Part shown: piece after piece, positions 6,321 to 14,064 of the stretch
Position numbering within the stretch: the first letter of the stretch is position 1
Layout: every line of letters begins with the position of its first letter
Source: Frankiaceae bacterium
Lineage (GTDB): Bacteria > Actinomycetota > Actinomycetes > BP-191
Assembly: GCA_035556555.1 (NCBI GenBank)
Contig: DATMES010000018.1
Coordinates: 1 to 32,295, forward strand
DNA length: 32,295 bases
Reading direction: 5' to 3'
Notes under the pieces: model-generated
The model's database searches: none
What the model was told of the DNA's origin: nothing
The model's input: the letters and a program-made list of their open reading frames with translations, nothing else
Made by a program: the position numbers and the translations under genes

Positions 6321-9300
6321 TTGCGGGTCACGGTCCTCGTCTGCGCGTTGTTCGCGGTGTTCGGGTCGGGCGTCGCGCTGGTGACGGACGCGGTCGCCTG
6401 GATTGTGCCCTTCGACCCTTGGACGAAGAACTTCACGAGAACGATCCGCGTCGTGCCCCCGGGCATCGTGACCCCCGGGCAGGTCAGCGTCTGCCCGGAG
6501 ATCTGGCAGCCGCCGTCGTTGCTGACGTAGCTGCCGTACTTGGCGGGCGGCAGCACGTCCTTGATGACGACGTTGACGGCGTCGGATGGTCCGTCGTTGG
6601 TGACCGTGATCGTGTAGTGGATGGTCGTCGACGGCTTGTAGACGAGCGCGTCCGACGTGTGCGTCAGCCGCAGGTCGGCCTTCGTCGTGACGGTGGACGT
6701 CGCCTGCGCGGTGTTGTTGCCGGGCGCGGCGTCCGGCGTCGTGGACGACACCGTCACGTTGTTGACGAGGTTGACGCCGCTCGGCGCCGCGGACTTCACG
6801 GTTCCGGCGATGATCACGTCCACGTAGTCGCCGGCGGCGAGGTCGCCGAGCTGGCAGCGCACCTCGTTCGGGTTCCCGACGACGTACGTGCACGTCCCGC
6901 TGCCGTGCTGGATGGTCGCGCTGCCGAACATCACGTACCCGGGCAGCGCGTCGACGATCGCCACATTGCGCGCGACGGACGGGCCGGCGTTGCTGACCCG
7001 GATCGCGTACGCGATCGCCGTGCCCGCCACGACCGGGTCGGGCGAGTCGGTCTTCGTCACGCCGAGGTTCGCGCTCGTGAGCACCTCGGTCTCGGTGTGC
7101 GCGAGGTTGTCGGCGGTGTCCGGGTCGAACGTGTCACTGGTCGCCCTGGCGTCGTTGTGCAGCACCCCGAGCGTGCCGGGGTTGACCCGCACGTGGATCG
7201 TCATGGTCCGCTGCTGGCCCGACGCGAGCGTGCCGTACGAGCACGTCGTCGGCTGCGCCGGGTTGCCCGGCACGCCGGCGGCGCACGTCGCGCCGCCGCT
7301 GCCGGAGACCGTGAGGATCGTCACGCCGGCCGGCACGTCGTCCGCGAGGCGGACGTTCTCCGCCGCCGAGGGGCCGTCGTTGCGCACGGTCAGCGTGTAG
7401 TCGAACTCGGTGCCCGCCACGGCGGTCGCCGGTGCCGTCTTCAGCACCGACACGTCGGCCACCGCGGAGACGACGATCGTCGTGTCGACGATGTTGTTGG
7501 TGTCGTCGGGGTCGGGCGTGTCACTGCGGGCGCGCGCCTTGTTGTCGATCTCCTGCGCGTCGTTCGCGGTGATGTCGTACGTCAGCGTCCGCCGGCCGGC
7601 CTCGGTCGTGGACTCGGCGGGGATGGTGCCGACGTTGCACTCGACGCGCTTCCCGCCGGGGACTGCGGTGACCGCGGTGCAGACCGCACCGGGGCCCGCG
7701 TCGATGTTGGTGACGGTGAACGAGCCGTCGGAGAGCATGGTGTCGGAGATGACGACACCGCGCGCGTCCGAGGGTCCGTGGTTGTCGACGAACACGGTGC
7801 AGTGCGCGGTCTGGCCGGCCCGCAGCGTCGCCGGGTCGCAGATCTTGGTGACCTCCAGGTCCGCGCTGTCGTTGACGACGGTCGTCGTCGTCGCGGTGTT
7901 GTCGGCCTCGTCGTAGTCGACGGTGAGGCCGCTGGCGACGGTCGCCGTGTTCGTGATGGTGAGCGGCTCGCCATGGTCGGACACGGCGTCGGCGTTGACG
8001 TGCACGGTCAGCGTGAACGTCACGCTGTCGCCGCTGTCGATGTCGGGCAGCTCGCAGGTCACGCGGTCGTGCCCGGCCACCGTCGCCTCGGTGCACGGGA
8101 TGCTGCTCGTGACGAACTCGACCTGCGGGGGCAGGTCGTCGGTCACGACGACGTCGCCCGCGGTGTCCGGTCCGTCGTTGGACACGGTGATCGTGTACTT
8201 GAGCTGCTCGCCGGCGATCACCGGGTCGGGGCTGTCGGACTTCGTGATCGACAGGTCGCTCTCCGGCAGGTCGATCTGCCAGAGGCCGCGGCCGCGCGAG
8301 CCGACGAACGCCGTCTGCCGTACGTTGTCGAACAGGAAGTCCAGCGACAGCGTGATGGTCTTCGAGCCCGGCACGGTGATCCACGAGTCGCCGTTGTCGA
8401 CCGACGCGAAGATGCCGTTGTAGCGCGTGCCGACGAGGATCGTGTCGCTGTACGGGTCGAACGCCACCGCCGTCGCCATCGGGCCGACGCTGGAGTTCCA
8501 CTTGTACGCGCCGTTGGCCGTGACCAGCGACGTGATCTCCGGGTCGGCGGCCCAGCTGGCTCCGCCGTTGATCGAGCGCATCAGCGACTGCGTGCCGTCG
8601 CGCGACACGGCGTAGAGCCGGTTGGGGTCGGTCGGGTCGACGTCCCACGCGCGGACGTTGGTGAGGCCGGTGCTGACCTGCGTCAGCGTGGCGGCGTTGG
8701 TGGCCTGGCTCGGGTCGAGCACGCCGCCGTTGAGGCGGTACAGCACGCCGCCGAGGTTCAGGTAGAACACCGGGCTGGCGGCCGTTCCCGACACCTTGAT
8801 CTGGCCGTGCGAGCCGGGGCCGGAGCCCGCGCCCGGCGTGGGGCCGGCCGGCAGGTTGTTGCCCAGGCGGGTCCAGTTGGCGCCGGCGTCCACGGTGTAG
8901 AGCACGGACCAGTTCGGGGCGGGCTCGGCCGGGGGGACGCCGTTGTCGGGCGGGGCGTCGCGGGCGATGACGGCGTAGCTCAACGGCGCCCACTGGTTGC
9001 CCGCGAACGTCGATCCCCAGTCGGAGTTCCACGGGGCAGGTGGCGGGTTGAACGCGATGTTGCCGACGCCGCCGGGTGCCTGCCGGAACACGCTGCACCC
9101 GAAGCAGTCGCGGCGCAGCACGGACGCGTTCGGCCCGCCCTGGAGGTCGGCGATGAGGTTGTACGTGTCGGGGCCGTTGTTGATGTACGTCGCGCCGCCG
9201 TCGGCCGTGTAGAACGTGCCGTTGTCCTGCGTGCCGAAGTACAGGTCGGTGTGCGTCGGCCAGACCGTGCCGGCCATCTGGCTGCTGTCGAAGGCGTGCA

Positions 9301-10621
9301 GGCCGGTGTTGGCGTGCGCGATCGTCGGCGTCGCGCCGCACCCGCTGCTCGTCATGCGGAACACGCCGCCGTCACCGGACAGGAACAGCGGGCAGCCGTT
9401 CGGCTGCGCCGGGTCGAACGCGATGCTGGTCGGGTCGGTGTGCGGCGTGTTGGCGTCCCAGCGCGGCCACGCCGCGGCGCCGGTGGCGCACGACGGGGCG
9501 TTGTCGGAGTCGCAGGTCTGGCGCAGCGTGCGGACCGACGTGCCGAAGTACACGTGGTACGTCGTCGCGTCGCCGTCGGGGTTGTCCTGCACCTGCACGA
9601 ACGGGTCACGGCAGTTGGAGTCGGTGACGTCGGCGCCCATCTGCGTCCAGGTGACGCCGCCGTCGGTGCTCTCGAGGAGCTGGCCGGCGCAGAAGCCGGA
9701 GGCCGTGCCGCCCTCGAAGTTCGAGAGGTAGACCGTGTTGGGGTCGTTGGGCGCGACGTCGACGTTGCACACGCCGAACGCGCCGCCCTGGATCCCGGGC
9801 GAGGTCGCGGGCCGGAACGTCGGCGAGGCCGCGTCCGCGGCGGACCAGGTCGCGCCGGAGTCGTTGGAACGGAAGAAGCCCTGCTGGCCGCACACGTCCA
9901 CCTGGAGCAGGCTGCCGGTGCCAGGGCGGACCTCGACGTCCTCGATCTGGTGCGTCTGGCCGAGGCCGTTGTCGAACGCGCCGTCCGGGTCGAGGCGGGT
10001 CCAGCTGTTGTCCGCCGCGCTGGTCGTGCTGCGCGTGAGGCCGCAGCTGTCGCCGACGTAGACCGGCAGGCTGCCAGGCACGCCGGCACCGATCGCGACG
10101 GTGAGGGCGCTGCTCTCCGTGGTGCAGCCCGCGGGCGGGTCGGAGCCGGCCGACTTGGCCCACGTCACGCCACCGTCGGTGCTGCGCCACACGCCGCCCT
10201 GGCTGGTCTGGCTGCCCTCGTAGTTGCCGACGGCGATGACGAGGCTCGGGTCCGACGCGGCGATCTTCACGTCCTGCACGACGGCCATCGGGACCGCGTC
10301 GACGTGCGCCCAGGAGGCGCCGCCGTCGAGGGTGCGCCACAGGCCGCCGAGCTCGGTCGCCGCGAACAGCTTCTGCGTGTTGACCGGGTCGATGGCCAGC
10401 CGCTCGACGCGGCCGCCGAAGAGCGCGGTGGGCATGGCGTTCGGGTTGATGTCGGTGACCGCGGGGGGCACGAGCGCGTTCGAGGTGCCGGTCAGCGGCG
10501 GCAGCGCGACGATCGCGCCCGTGGCTCCGACAAGCGTCACCACCGACGCGAACGATCGCCGAGCGCGTACCCGCTTCGCGCGGTGACGTCCACGGGACGA
10601 GGAGATTCCGAGCGCCGTCAC
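6317..10621 (-). CDS. Large surface protein: Asp-box beta-propeller plus five DUF11 repeats
   Basis: A 1434-residue exported protein. I chose GTG 10621 because GGGAGGGG lies just before it and it leaves a proper basic N-region plus hydrophobic signal (FASVVTLVGATGAIVALPPL). Residues ~50-780 carry repeated Asp-box/BNR motifs (WRTLDGGASW, WRSTDGGVTW, FRSNDSGATW, LESTDGGVTW, MRSINGGASW, SVDNGDSW), as in sortilin/sialidase-type propellers. Residues ~787-1434 hold five DUF11 (bacterial Ig-like) repeats, each opening like ADLxVTKxxxP and containing YTITVSNDGPS-type strands. No C-terminal anchor is visible, but the next gene, overlapping by GTGA, encodes a membrane-anchored Ig-like protein. Likely role is structure or adhesion at the cell surface. 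Catalytic sialidase residues are not evident, so I do not call it an enzyme. Confidence 0.85.
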   Translation of the reverse strand: MTALGISSSRGRHRAKRVRARRSFASVVTLVGATGAIVALPPLTGTSNALVPPAVTDINPNAMPTALFGGRVERLAIDPVNTQKLFAATELGGLWRTLDGGASWAHVDAVPMAVVQDVKIAASDPSLVIAVGNYEGSQTSQGGVWRSTDGGVTWAKSAGSDPPAGCTTESSALTVAIGAGVPGSLPVYVGDSCGLTRSTTSAADNSWTRLDPDGAFDNGLGQTHQIEDVEVRPGTGSLLQVDVCGQQGFFRSNDSGATWSAADAASPTFRPATSPGIQGGAFGVCNVDVAPNDPNTVYLSNFEGGTASGFCAGQLLESTDGGVTWTQMGADVTDSNCRDPFVQVQDNPDGDATTYHVYFGTSVRTLRQTCDSDNAPSCATGAAAWPRWDANTPHTDPTSIAFDPAQPNGCPLFLSGDGGVFRMTSSGCGATPTIAHANTGLHAFDSSQMAGTVWPTHTDLYFGTQDNGTFYTADGGATYINNGPDTYNLIADLQGGPNASVLRRDCFGCSVFRQAPGGVGNIAFNPPPAPWNSDWGSTFAGNQWAPLSYAVIARDAPPDNGVPPAEPAPNWSVLYTVDAGANWTRLGNNLPAGPTPGAGSGPGSHGQIKVSGTAASPVFYLNLGGVLYRLNGGVLDPSQATNAATLTQVSTGLTNVRAWDVDPTDPNRLYAVSRDGTQSLMRSINGGASWAADPEITSLVTANGAYKWNSSVGPMATAVAFDPYSDTILVGTRYNGIFASVDNGDSWITVPGSKTITLSLDFLFDNVRQTAFVGSRGRGLWQIDLPESDLSITKSDSPDPVIAGEQLKYTITVSNDGPDTAGDVVVTDDLPPQVEFVTSSIPCTEATVAGHDRVTCELPDIDSGDSVTFTLTVHVNADAVSDHGEPLTITNTATVASGLTVDYDEADNTATTTTVVNDSADLEVTKICDPATLRAGQTAHCTVFVDNHGPSDARGVVISDTMLSDGSFTVTNIDAGPGAVCTAVTAVPGGKRVECNVGTIPAESTTEAGRRTLTYDITANDAQEIDNKARARSDTPDPDDTNNIVDTTIVVSAVADVSVLKTAPATAVAGTEFDYTLTVRNDGPSAAENVRLADDVPAGVTILTVSGSGGATCAAGVPGNPAQPTTCSYGTLASGQQRTMTIHVRVNPGTLGVLHNDARATSDTFDPDTADNLAHTETEVLTSANLGVTKTDSPDPVVAGTAIAYAIRVSNAGPSVARNVAIVDALPGYVMFGSATIQHGSGTCTYVVGNPNEVRCQLGDLAAGDYVDVIIAGTVKSAAPSGVNLVNNVTVSSTTPDAAPGNNTAQATSTVTTKADLRLTHTSDALVYKPSTTIHYTITVTNDGPSDAVNVVIKDVLPPAKYGSYVSNDGGCQISGQTLTCPGVTMPGGTTRIVLVKFFVQGSKGTIQATASVTSATPDPNTANNAQTRTVTRK

Positions 10622-10771
10622 GAGAGCCCCTCCCTTGAGCCGCGCACGGCTCGGTCGCCGAGATCCATGACTGGGGTGAGGACTCGCTGGGTCGCACCCG
10701 CCCCGGTCTCGTGCAGGGCGAACCATTCTCCGGACGGGTGCCGATGGCAAGGGGTCCAACGACCCGACTAC

Positions 10772-10820
10772 TGTCCGTTTACTGACACTTGCCCCCCGTG
10801 GTTTGGGGCGATAACGGACA
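10772..10820. promoter_or_regulatory. Inverted repeat upstream of the large surface-protein operon (gap 10622-10927)
   Basis: TGTCCGTT (10772-10779) and AACGGACA (10813-10820) are exact reverse complements 33 bases apart, with a shorter CCCC/GGGG stem between them. The element lies about 150 bases ahead of the GTG at 10621 and is the only marked structure in the ~306-base stretch 10622-10927, where I see no supported gene. It may be an operator or promoter-proximal hairpin for the minus-strand operon, or a terminator for the decayed gene to its right. Confidence 0.35.
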
Positions 10821-10927
10821 CGCGGCGCGACCGTCGGGTCGGTGACCAGCCGTCGCGGACAGCCCGCGGTGGTGGCGCGACGGGCTCCGAAGGGGCCGGC
10901 TGTGGCTCGGCGGACCCGCCCCGCCGG

Positions 10928-11155
10928 CTACTCGCCGAACTCGAGGAACCTCGCTGAGGAACGACTTCTTCTTCTTGCGGTAGCCGGCGTCGTGGTGCTG
11001 CGGCTTGTCGTCGCGGCGATCGTCGTCGCGGCGCGGCGGCTCCGGGACGTCCTCGGCCGCGCGTTCGAGCAGCTTGTCCAGCTCGCCGCGGTCGAGCCAG
11101 ACACCGCGGCACTGCGGGCAGTAGTCGATCTCGACGCCGCGTCGCGTGCCGACCG
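10928..11155 (-). pseudogene. Broken zinc-ribbon (zf-TFIIB type) gene
   Basis: In one minus-strand frame the DNA reads GVEIDYCPQCRGVWLDRGEL followed by DKLLERAAED, an acidic/basic linker and GYRKKKKSFLSE. This is the unmistakable second half of the small zf-TFIIB-type zinc-ribbon proteins. Two lesions are seen. The first CxxC half with its start codon is missing: upstream of VEIDYC there is only the 3' end of the cupredoxin gene and no in-frame start. Near 10949-10950 one extra G shifts the frame: reading past it restores FLEFGE and a TAG at 10928-10930, which is how intact homologues end. So the gene looks decayed, unless a sequencing error explains the shift. It was probably the last gene of the cupredoxin operon. 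Confidence 0.6.
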
Positions 11156-11166
11156 GGCGCCTTACG

Positions 11167-11514
11167 TCAGCCGACGACGACGCTGCCCCGCATCTGCTGC
11201 GGGTGGATGGAGCACTGGTAGCGGAACGTCCCCGCGTCGGCGAACGTGATCGTCGCCGACCTGCCGATCGACAGCGCGTGCTTCTCCTTGGACCCGTCGA
11301 GCAGCGTGACGTCGTGGGGGAAGTCGTCGTCGTTGGTCCACGTGACGGTCGTGCCGGGAGAGACCGCGATCTCCGCGGGGGAGAACGTGTAGCTCTTCGC
11401 CGCCGTGACGCGGTCGGTGCGGACGGGTCCTTCGGCGCTCTCCGTGCCGCCGTCCCCTCCGCACGCCGTGACGGCGAGCAGGGCGACGGCGGCGAACGAG
11501 CCGATGCGGCTCAT
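11167..11514 (-). CDS. Cupredoxin (plastocyanin-like) lipoprotein
   Basis: A 115-residue protein. The signal peptide ends in a lipobox, LLAVTACGG, so Cys18 is lipidated and the protein sits on the outer face of the membrane. The mature domain is a small blue-copper fold with all four type-1 copper ligands in order: His67 in FPHDV, then Cys101, His104 and Met108 in QCSIHPQQM. The C-terminal GSVVVG strand is intact. Such proteins carry single electrons between membrane complexes or buffer copper. ATG 11514 overlaps the stop of the preceding membrane-protein gene by four bases. With the two membrane proteins ahead of it and the divergent Cys-rich regulator, it forms a likely redox unit. Confidence 0.85.
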   Translation of the reverse strand: MSRIGSFAAVALLAVTACGGDGGTESAEGPVRTDRVTAAKSYTFSPAEIAVSPGTTVTWTNDDDFPHDVTLLDGSKEKHALSIGRSATITFADAGTFRYQCSIHPQQMRGSVVVG

Positions 11515-11873
11515 CGCAGCGCGCCCTGCTCGCGGCGGACCTCCCGCGCCGGCGCGACGCGGCCGAGTCCGGTCTTGGCGGCCCAGAGGAAGAGCAGCAC
11601 GAACGCCGCGCCGTCGAGCACCTCGGAGATGGTGTGCGCGAAGAGGAACGTCGTGGCGTTGACGTGGTAGGTCATGTACGAGACCTCGGCGACGGCGAAG
11701 AGAGCGAAACCGCTGCCCGCCAGCGTCTGCGCGCCGTCGAACGCGCGCCACGCGAAGTACGCGCCGAGTGAGAACAGCGCGATGTGGACGACGAGGAAGA
11801 AGCCCCACGGCAGGCTGTTCACGAGGAAGTCGATGGGGTTGTCGAGCAGCTGCGGCGCTTCGGCGAGGGTCAT
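11511..11873 (-). CDS. Small membrane protein with conserved-looking His residues
   Basis: A 120-residue integral membrane protein with about three helices: LPWGFFLVVHIALFSLGAYF (residues ~20-39), SGFALFAVAEVSYMTYHV (~53-70) and HTISEVLDGAAFVLLFLWAA (~79-98), then a basic cytoplasmic tail. Histidines lie in or near helices (VVHIAL, YHVNATTFLFAH), which could hold heme or metal. I do not recognise a named family. It overlaps both neighbours by four bases (ATGA at 11870-11873 and at 11511-11514), so it is made in step with the 67-residue membrane protein and the cupredoxin lipoprotein. It could be the membrane partner that exchanges electrons with the cupredoxin; that is inference from context only. 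Confidence 0.7.
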   Translation of the reverse strand: MTLAEAPQLLDNPIDFLVNSLPWGFFLVVHIALFSLGAYFAWRAFDGAQTLAGSGFALFAVAEVSYMTYHVNATTFLFAHTISEVLDGAAFVLLFLWAAKTGLGRVAPAREVRREQGALR

Positions 11874-12073
11874 GGGGTGCTCCGGTCGGTGGGGCGGTGC
11901 GCGCGCACCGCGGTGGTGAGGAGGCCCGCCAGGACGACGAGCATCCCGATCAGCGAGAGGACGTGGCCGGACAGCTCGGCCCAGGGACCACCGGCGCCGG
12001 CGCCGTGGTGGACGACGTCGATCGCCAGCCCCGCGGCGACGATCGCGAACCCGATCCTGAGCAGCAGGGGCAT
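11870..12073 (-). CDS. Very small two-helix membrane protein
   Basis: A 67-residue protein with two hydrophobic helices: LLLRIGFAIVAAGLAIDVV (residues ~3-21) and GHVLSLIGMLVVLAGLLTTA (~36-55), linked by a His/Gly loop (HHGAGAGG), with a short basic tail. A good AAGGAGG lies before ATG 12073. First gene of the cupredoxin operon; its stop overlaps the next start by four bases. The D-x-x-HH pair at the end of helix one and GH at the start of helix two place histidines on the same side of the membrane, a possible metal site. No named family recognised. Confidence 0.7.
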   Translation of the reverse strand: MPLLLRIGFAIVAAGLAIDVVHHGAGAGGPWAELSGHVLSLIGMLVVLAGLLTTAVRAHRPTDRSTP

Positions 12074-12092
12074 GGCGTCCTCCTTCTAAAAC

Positions 12093-12149
12093 CAATGATC
12101 GTTGTACTCCGGTCGGATACTGCACGTCAACCTGTGTTGTCGTTAGAAT
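12093..12149. promoter_or_regulatory. Back-to-back promoters and operator-like palindrome between cupredoxin operon and regulator
   Basis: For the minus-strand operon, TTGACG (12125-12130, minus) and TACAAC (12101-12106, minus) form a -35/-10 pair with 18-base spacing. CAATGATCGTTG (12093-12104) is a near-palindrome (10 of 12 positions symmetric) overlapping that -10 and the likely start site. For the plus-strand regulator, TAGAAT (12144-12149) lies exactly 6 bases before its ATG, implying a leaderless transcript. One bound regulator could therefore control both directions. Confidence 0.5.
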
Positions 12150-12155
12150 CCGCGC

Positions 12156-12842
12156 ATGGCGAGCATCGAACGCCTCGGGCGGGTCTTCGGCGTCTTCGAC
12201 GACGCGACGCGGCGGCGCGTGTACGACGCCGTCGTCTCGCGGCGCGGTCCGACCAGCCGCGACCAGGTCGCCGAGGACGTGGGGATCTCGCGCACGCTGG
12301 CGGCGTTCCACCTCGACAAGCTCTCCGACCGCGGGCTGCTGACGGTGTCGTACGCGCGGCTGACCGGCAGGCAGGGGCCTGGCGCTGGGCGGCCGGCGAA
12401 GCTGTACGAGCGCTCCGACCTCGAGATCGACGCGTCGCTGCCCGAGCGCCGGTACGACCTCGCGGGGCAGATCCTCGCGGCGGCTGTCGCGGCGACGCCG
12501 CGCGGTGGCTCGGCCAAGGACGCGGCCATGCGGATCGCGCACGAGCGCGGCGTCGAGGCGGGCGCGGCGCACGAGGGCAGGAAGCCGCGCGGCGCGCGCG
12601 GGACGCTGACCGCGGCGTGCGAGGTGGCCGCCGGGCTCGGGTACGAGCCCGAGGCGACGGCCGACGAGGTGACGCTCCTGAACTGCCCGTTCCACGCGGT
12701 CATGACGACCGCGCCGGACCTCGTCTGCGCGATGAACACCGCGCTGCTCGACGGTGTCGTCGCGGGGGTGCGCGGCAGCGGCGTCGTGGCCGAGCTCGAC
12801 CCGGCGGAGGGGCGCTGCTGCGTCGTCCTCCGCCGGGCCTGA
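12156..12842 (+). CDS. SufR-like/ArsR-type winged-helix regulator with C-terminal cysteines
   Basis: A 228-residue protein. Residues ~8-68 are a winged helix-turn-helix (VFDDATRRRVYDAV; ISRTLAAFHLDKLSDRGLL). The C-terminal part resembles the sensory domain of SufR-like regulators: NCPFHAVM (Cys177, His180), DLVCAMN (Cys191) and EGRCCVVL (Cys221, Cys222), spacing suited to an Fe-S cluster or metal. The likely signal is therefore redox state, iron-sulfur status or a metal. Its start lies 6 bases after TAGAAT, so it is probably translated leaderless. It is divergent from the cupredoxin operon and is its most probable regulator (inference). It converges with the flavoenzyme gene, with 4 bases between stops. 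It has no suf genes beside it, so its target differs from classical SufR. Confidence 0.75.
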   Translation: MASIERLGRVFGVFDDATRRRVYDAVVSRRGPTSRDQVAEDVGISRTLAAFHLDKLSDRGLLTVSYARLTGRQGPGAGRPAKLYERSDLEIDASLPERRYDLAGQILAAAVAATPRGGSAKDAAMRIAHERGVEAGAAHEGRKPRGARGTLTAACEVAAGLGYEPEATADEVTLLNCPFHAVMTTAPDLVCAMNTALLDGVVAGVRGSGVVAELDPAEGRCCVVLRRA

Positions 12843-12846
12843 CGCG

Positions 12847-14064
12847 CTACCGCCTGCCGACGTCGCTCAGCGGCACGGCCGGATCGAGCAGCCCAGGCGC
12901 GTCGGTGCGGACGCGGTCGGTGACGATCCGCTTCAGGTCGTCGACGACGTCGTGGACGTTGACGGTGAGCGCCGCGTCGACGATGCCCTCGCGGGCGTAG
13001 AACGCCACGAACTCCCGCTCCGCGAGGCTGCCGCGGATGGTGACGTCGTCGCGCGCGTCGGCAACGCCGAGGTACTCGAGGCTGAGGTCGTACTGGTCGG
13101 AGTAGAAGTACGGCAGCCGCAGGTACGCCTCGTGCGAGCCGACGGCGTTGCGGCCCGCGGTCGCGCCCTGGTTGAGCGCGTTCGCCCAGTGCTCGACGCG
13201 GACGTGCCTGCCGTAGTGCGGGTGCCAGGCGTTCGCGACGTCGCCGGCGGCGTACACGCCGGGGGCGGAGTGCAGGTGCTCGTCGACGACGATGCCGTCG
13301 CGGACGTGCAGCCCCGCGGCCTCGGCCAGCTCGGTGCACGGCTCGACGCCGATACCGACGACGACCACGTCCGCGGCCTCCGTACGGCCGTCGCTGAGCA
13401 CGACCTTGTCGACCGAACGCCCGCCATGCAGCTCGGCGATCCCGACCCCGAGGCGCAACGCGACGCCGTTGTCGGCGTGCAGGCTCCGGAACACCGTGCC
13501 CACCTCGGTGCCGAGGACGCGCTGCAACGGCACCGGCGCCGGGTCGACGACGCAGACGTCCGCGCCCATCGCGCGCGCCGACGACGCGACCTCGGAGCCG
13601 ATCCAGCCCGCCCCGACGACGACGACGCGCGCGCCGGTGCCGATGGCCGCGCGCAGCCGCGCCGCGTCGTCGAGGGTGCGCAGGTAGTGGACGCCGTCGA
13701 GGTCGGCGCCGGGAACGTCGAGGCGCCTCGGCCGCGCGCCGGTGGCCAGGACGACGCTGTCGTACGCGATCGACCCGCCGTCGGCGAGGACCGCGCGGCG
13801 GCCCGCGACGTCGAGCTCGCGGACCTCGGTGGCGGTGACGAGCTCGACGTCGTTGGCGGCGTAGAACCCCTCCTCGTGCACGTGCGCCGACTCGGGCTCG
13901 GCCTTGCCGCGGAGGACGTCCTTGGACAGCGGCGGGCGCTCGTACGGCCTTCTGGTCTCGGCGCCCACGAGGACGACGCGGCCGGTGAAGCCGCGTTCGC
14001 GCGCGGCCGCCGCGGCCTTCGCCCCGGCGAGGCCGGCGCCGATCACGAGCAGGGTGCTGTCCAT
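12847..14064 (-). CDS. FAD/NAD(P)-dependent ferredoxin reductase-type oxidoreductase
   Basis: A 405-residue cytoplasmic flavoprotein of the ferredoxin/rubredoxin reductase class that serves cytochrome P450 and dioxygenase systems. The FAD-binding fingerprint VIGAGLAGAKAA opens the protein and is followed by PYERPPLSKDVL, the signature of this class. A second Rossmann motif, VVVVGAGWIGSEVA (~residue 147), binds NAD(P)H, and GVYAAGDVAN (~residue 268) closes over FAD. The C-terminal ~80 residues form the usual reductase C-terminal domain (YFYSDQYDLSLEYLG). AAGGAG precedes ATG 14064. Its first 22 bases overlap the end of the patatin gene, so the two are coupled. No ferredoxin or P450 gene is nearby; the electron acceptor is unknown. 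Confidence 0.88.
   Translation of the reverse strand: MDSTLLVIGAGLAGAKAAAAARERGFTGRVVLVGAETRRPYERPPLSKDVLRGKAEPESAHVHEEGFYAANDVELVTATEVRELDVAGRRAVLADGGSIAYDSVVLATGARPRRLDVPGADLDGVHYLRTLDDAARLRAAIGTGARVVVVGAGWIGSEVASSARAMGADVCVVDPAPVPLQRVLGTEVGTVFRSLHADNGVALRLGVGIAELHGGRSVDKVVLSDGRTEAADVVVVGIGVEPCTELAEAAGLHVRDGIVVDEHLHSAPGVYAAGDVANAWHPHYGRHVRVEHWANALNQGATAGRNAVGSHEAYLRLPYFYSDQYDLSLEYLGVADARDDVTIRGSLAEREFVAFYAREGIVDAALTVNVHDVVDDLKRIVTDRVRTDAPGLLDPAVPLSDVGRR

Noticed and set aside
10715-10775. CAGGGCGAACC...GGCAAGG stretch resembling the opening of a c-di-GMP-I riboswitch
   Set aside because: The second conserved GGACGCAAAGCC segment and proper stems are missing, and the orientation points away from the intact gene.
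6419-10957. 1512-codon plus-strand open frame antisense to the large surface protein
   Set aside because: Arg/Val/Ala/His/Gly-rich low-complexity translation without domains; it is the GC-driven shadow of the DUF11 protein gene.
10768-11112. 114-codon Arg/Pro-rich minus frame next to the cupredoxin operon
   Set aside because: It is a different frame over the broken zinc-ribbon gene and intergenic DNA; no family or ribosome site.
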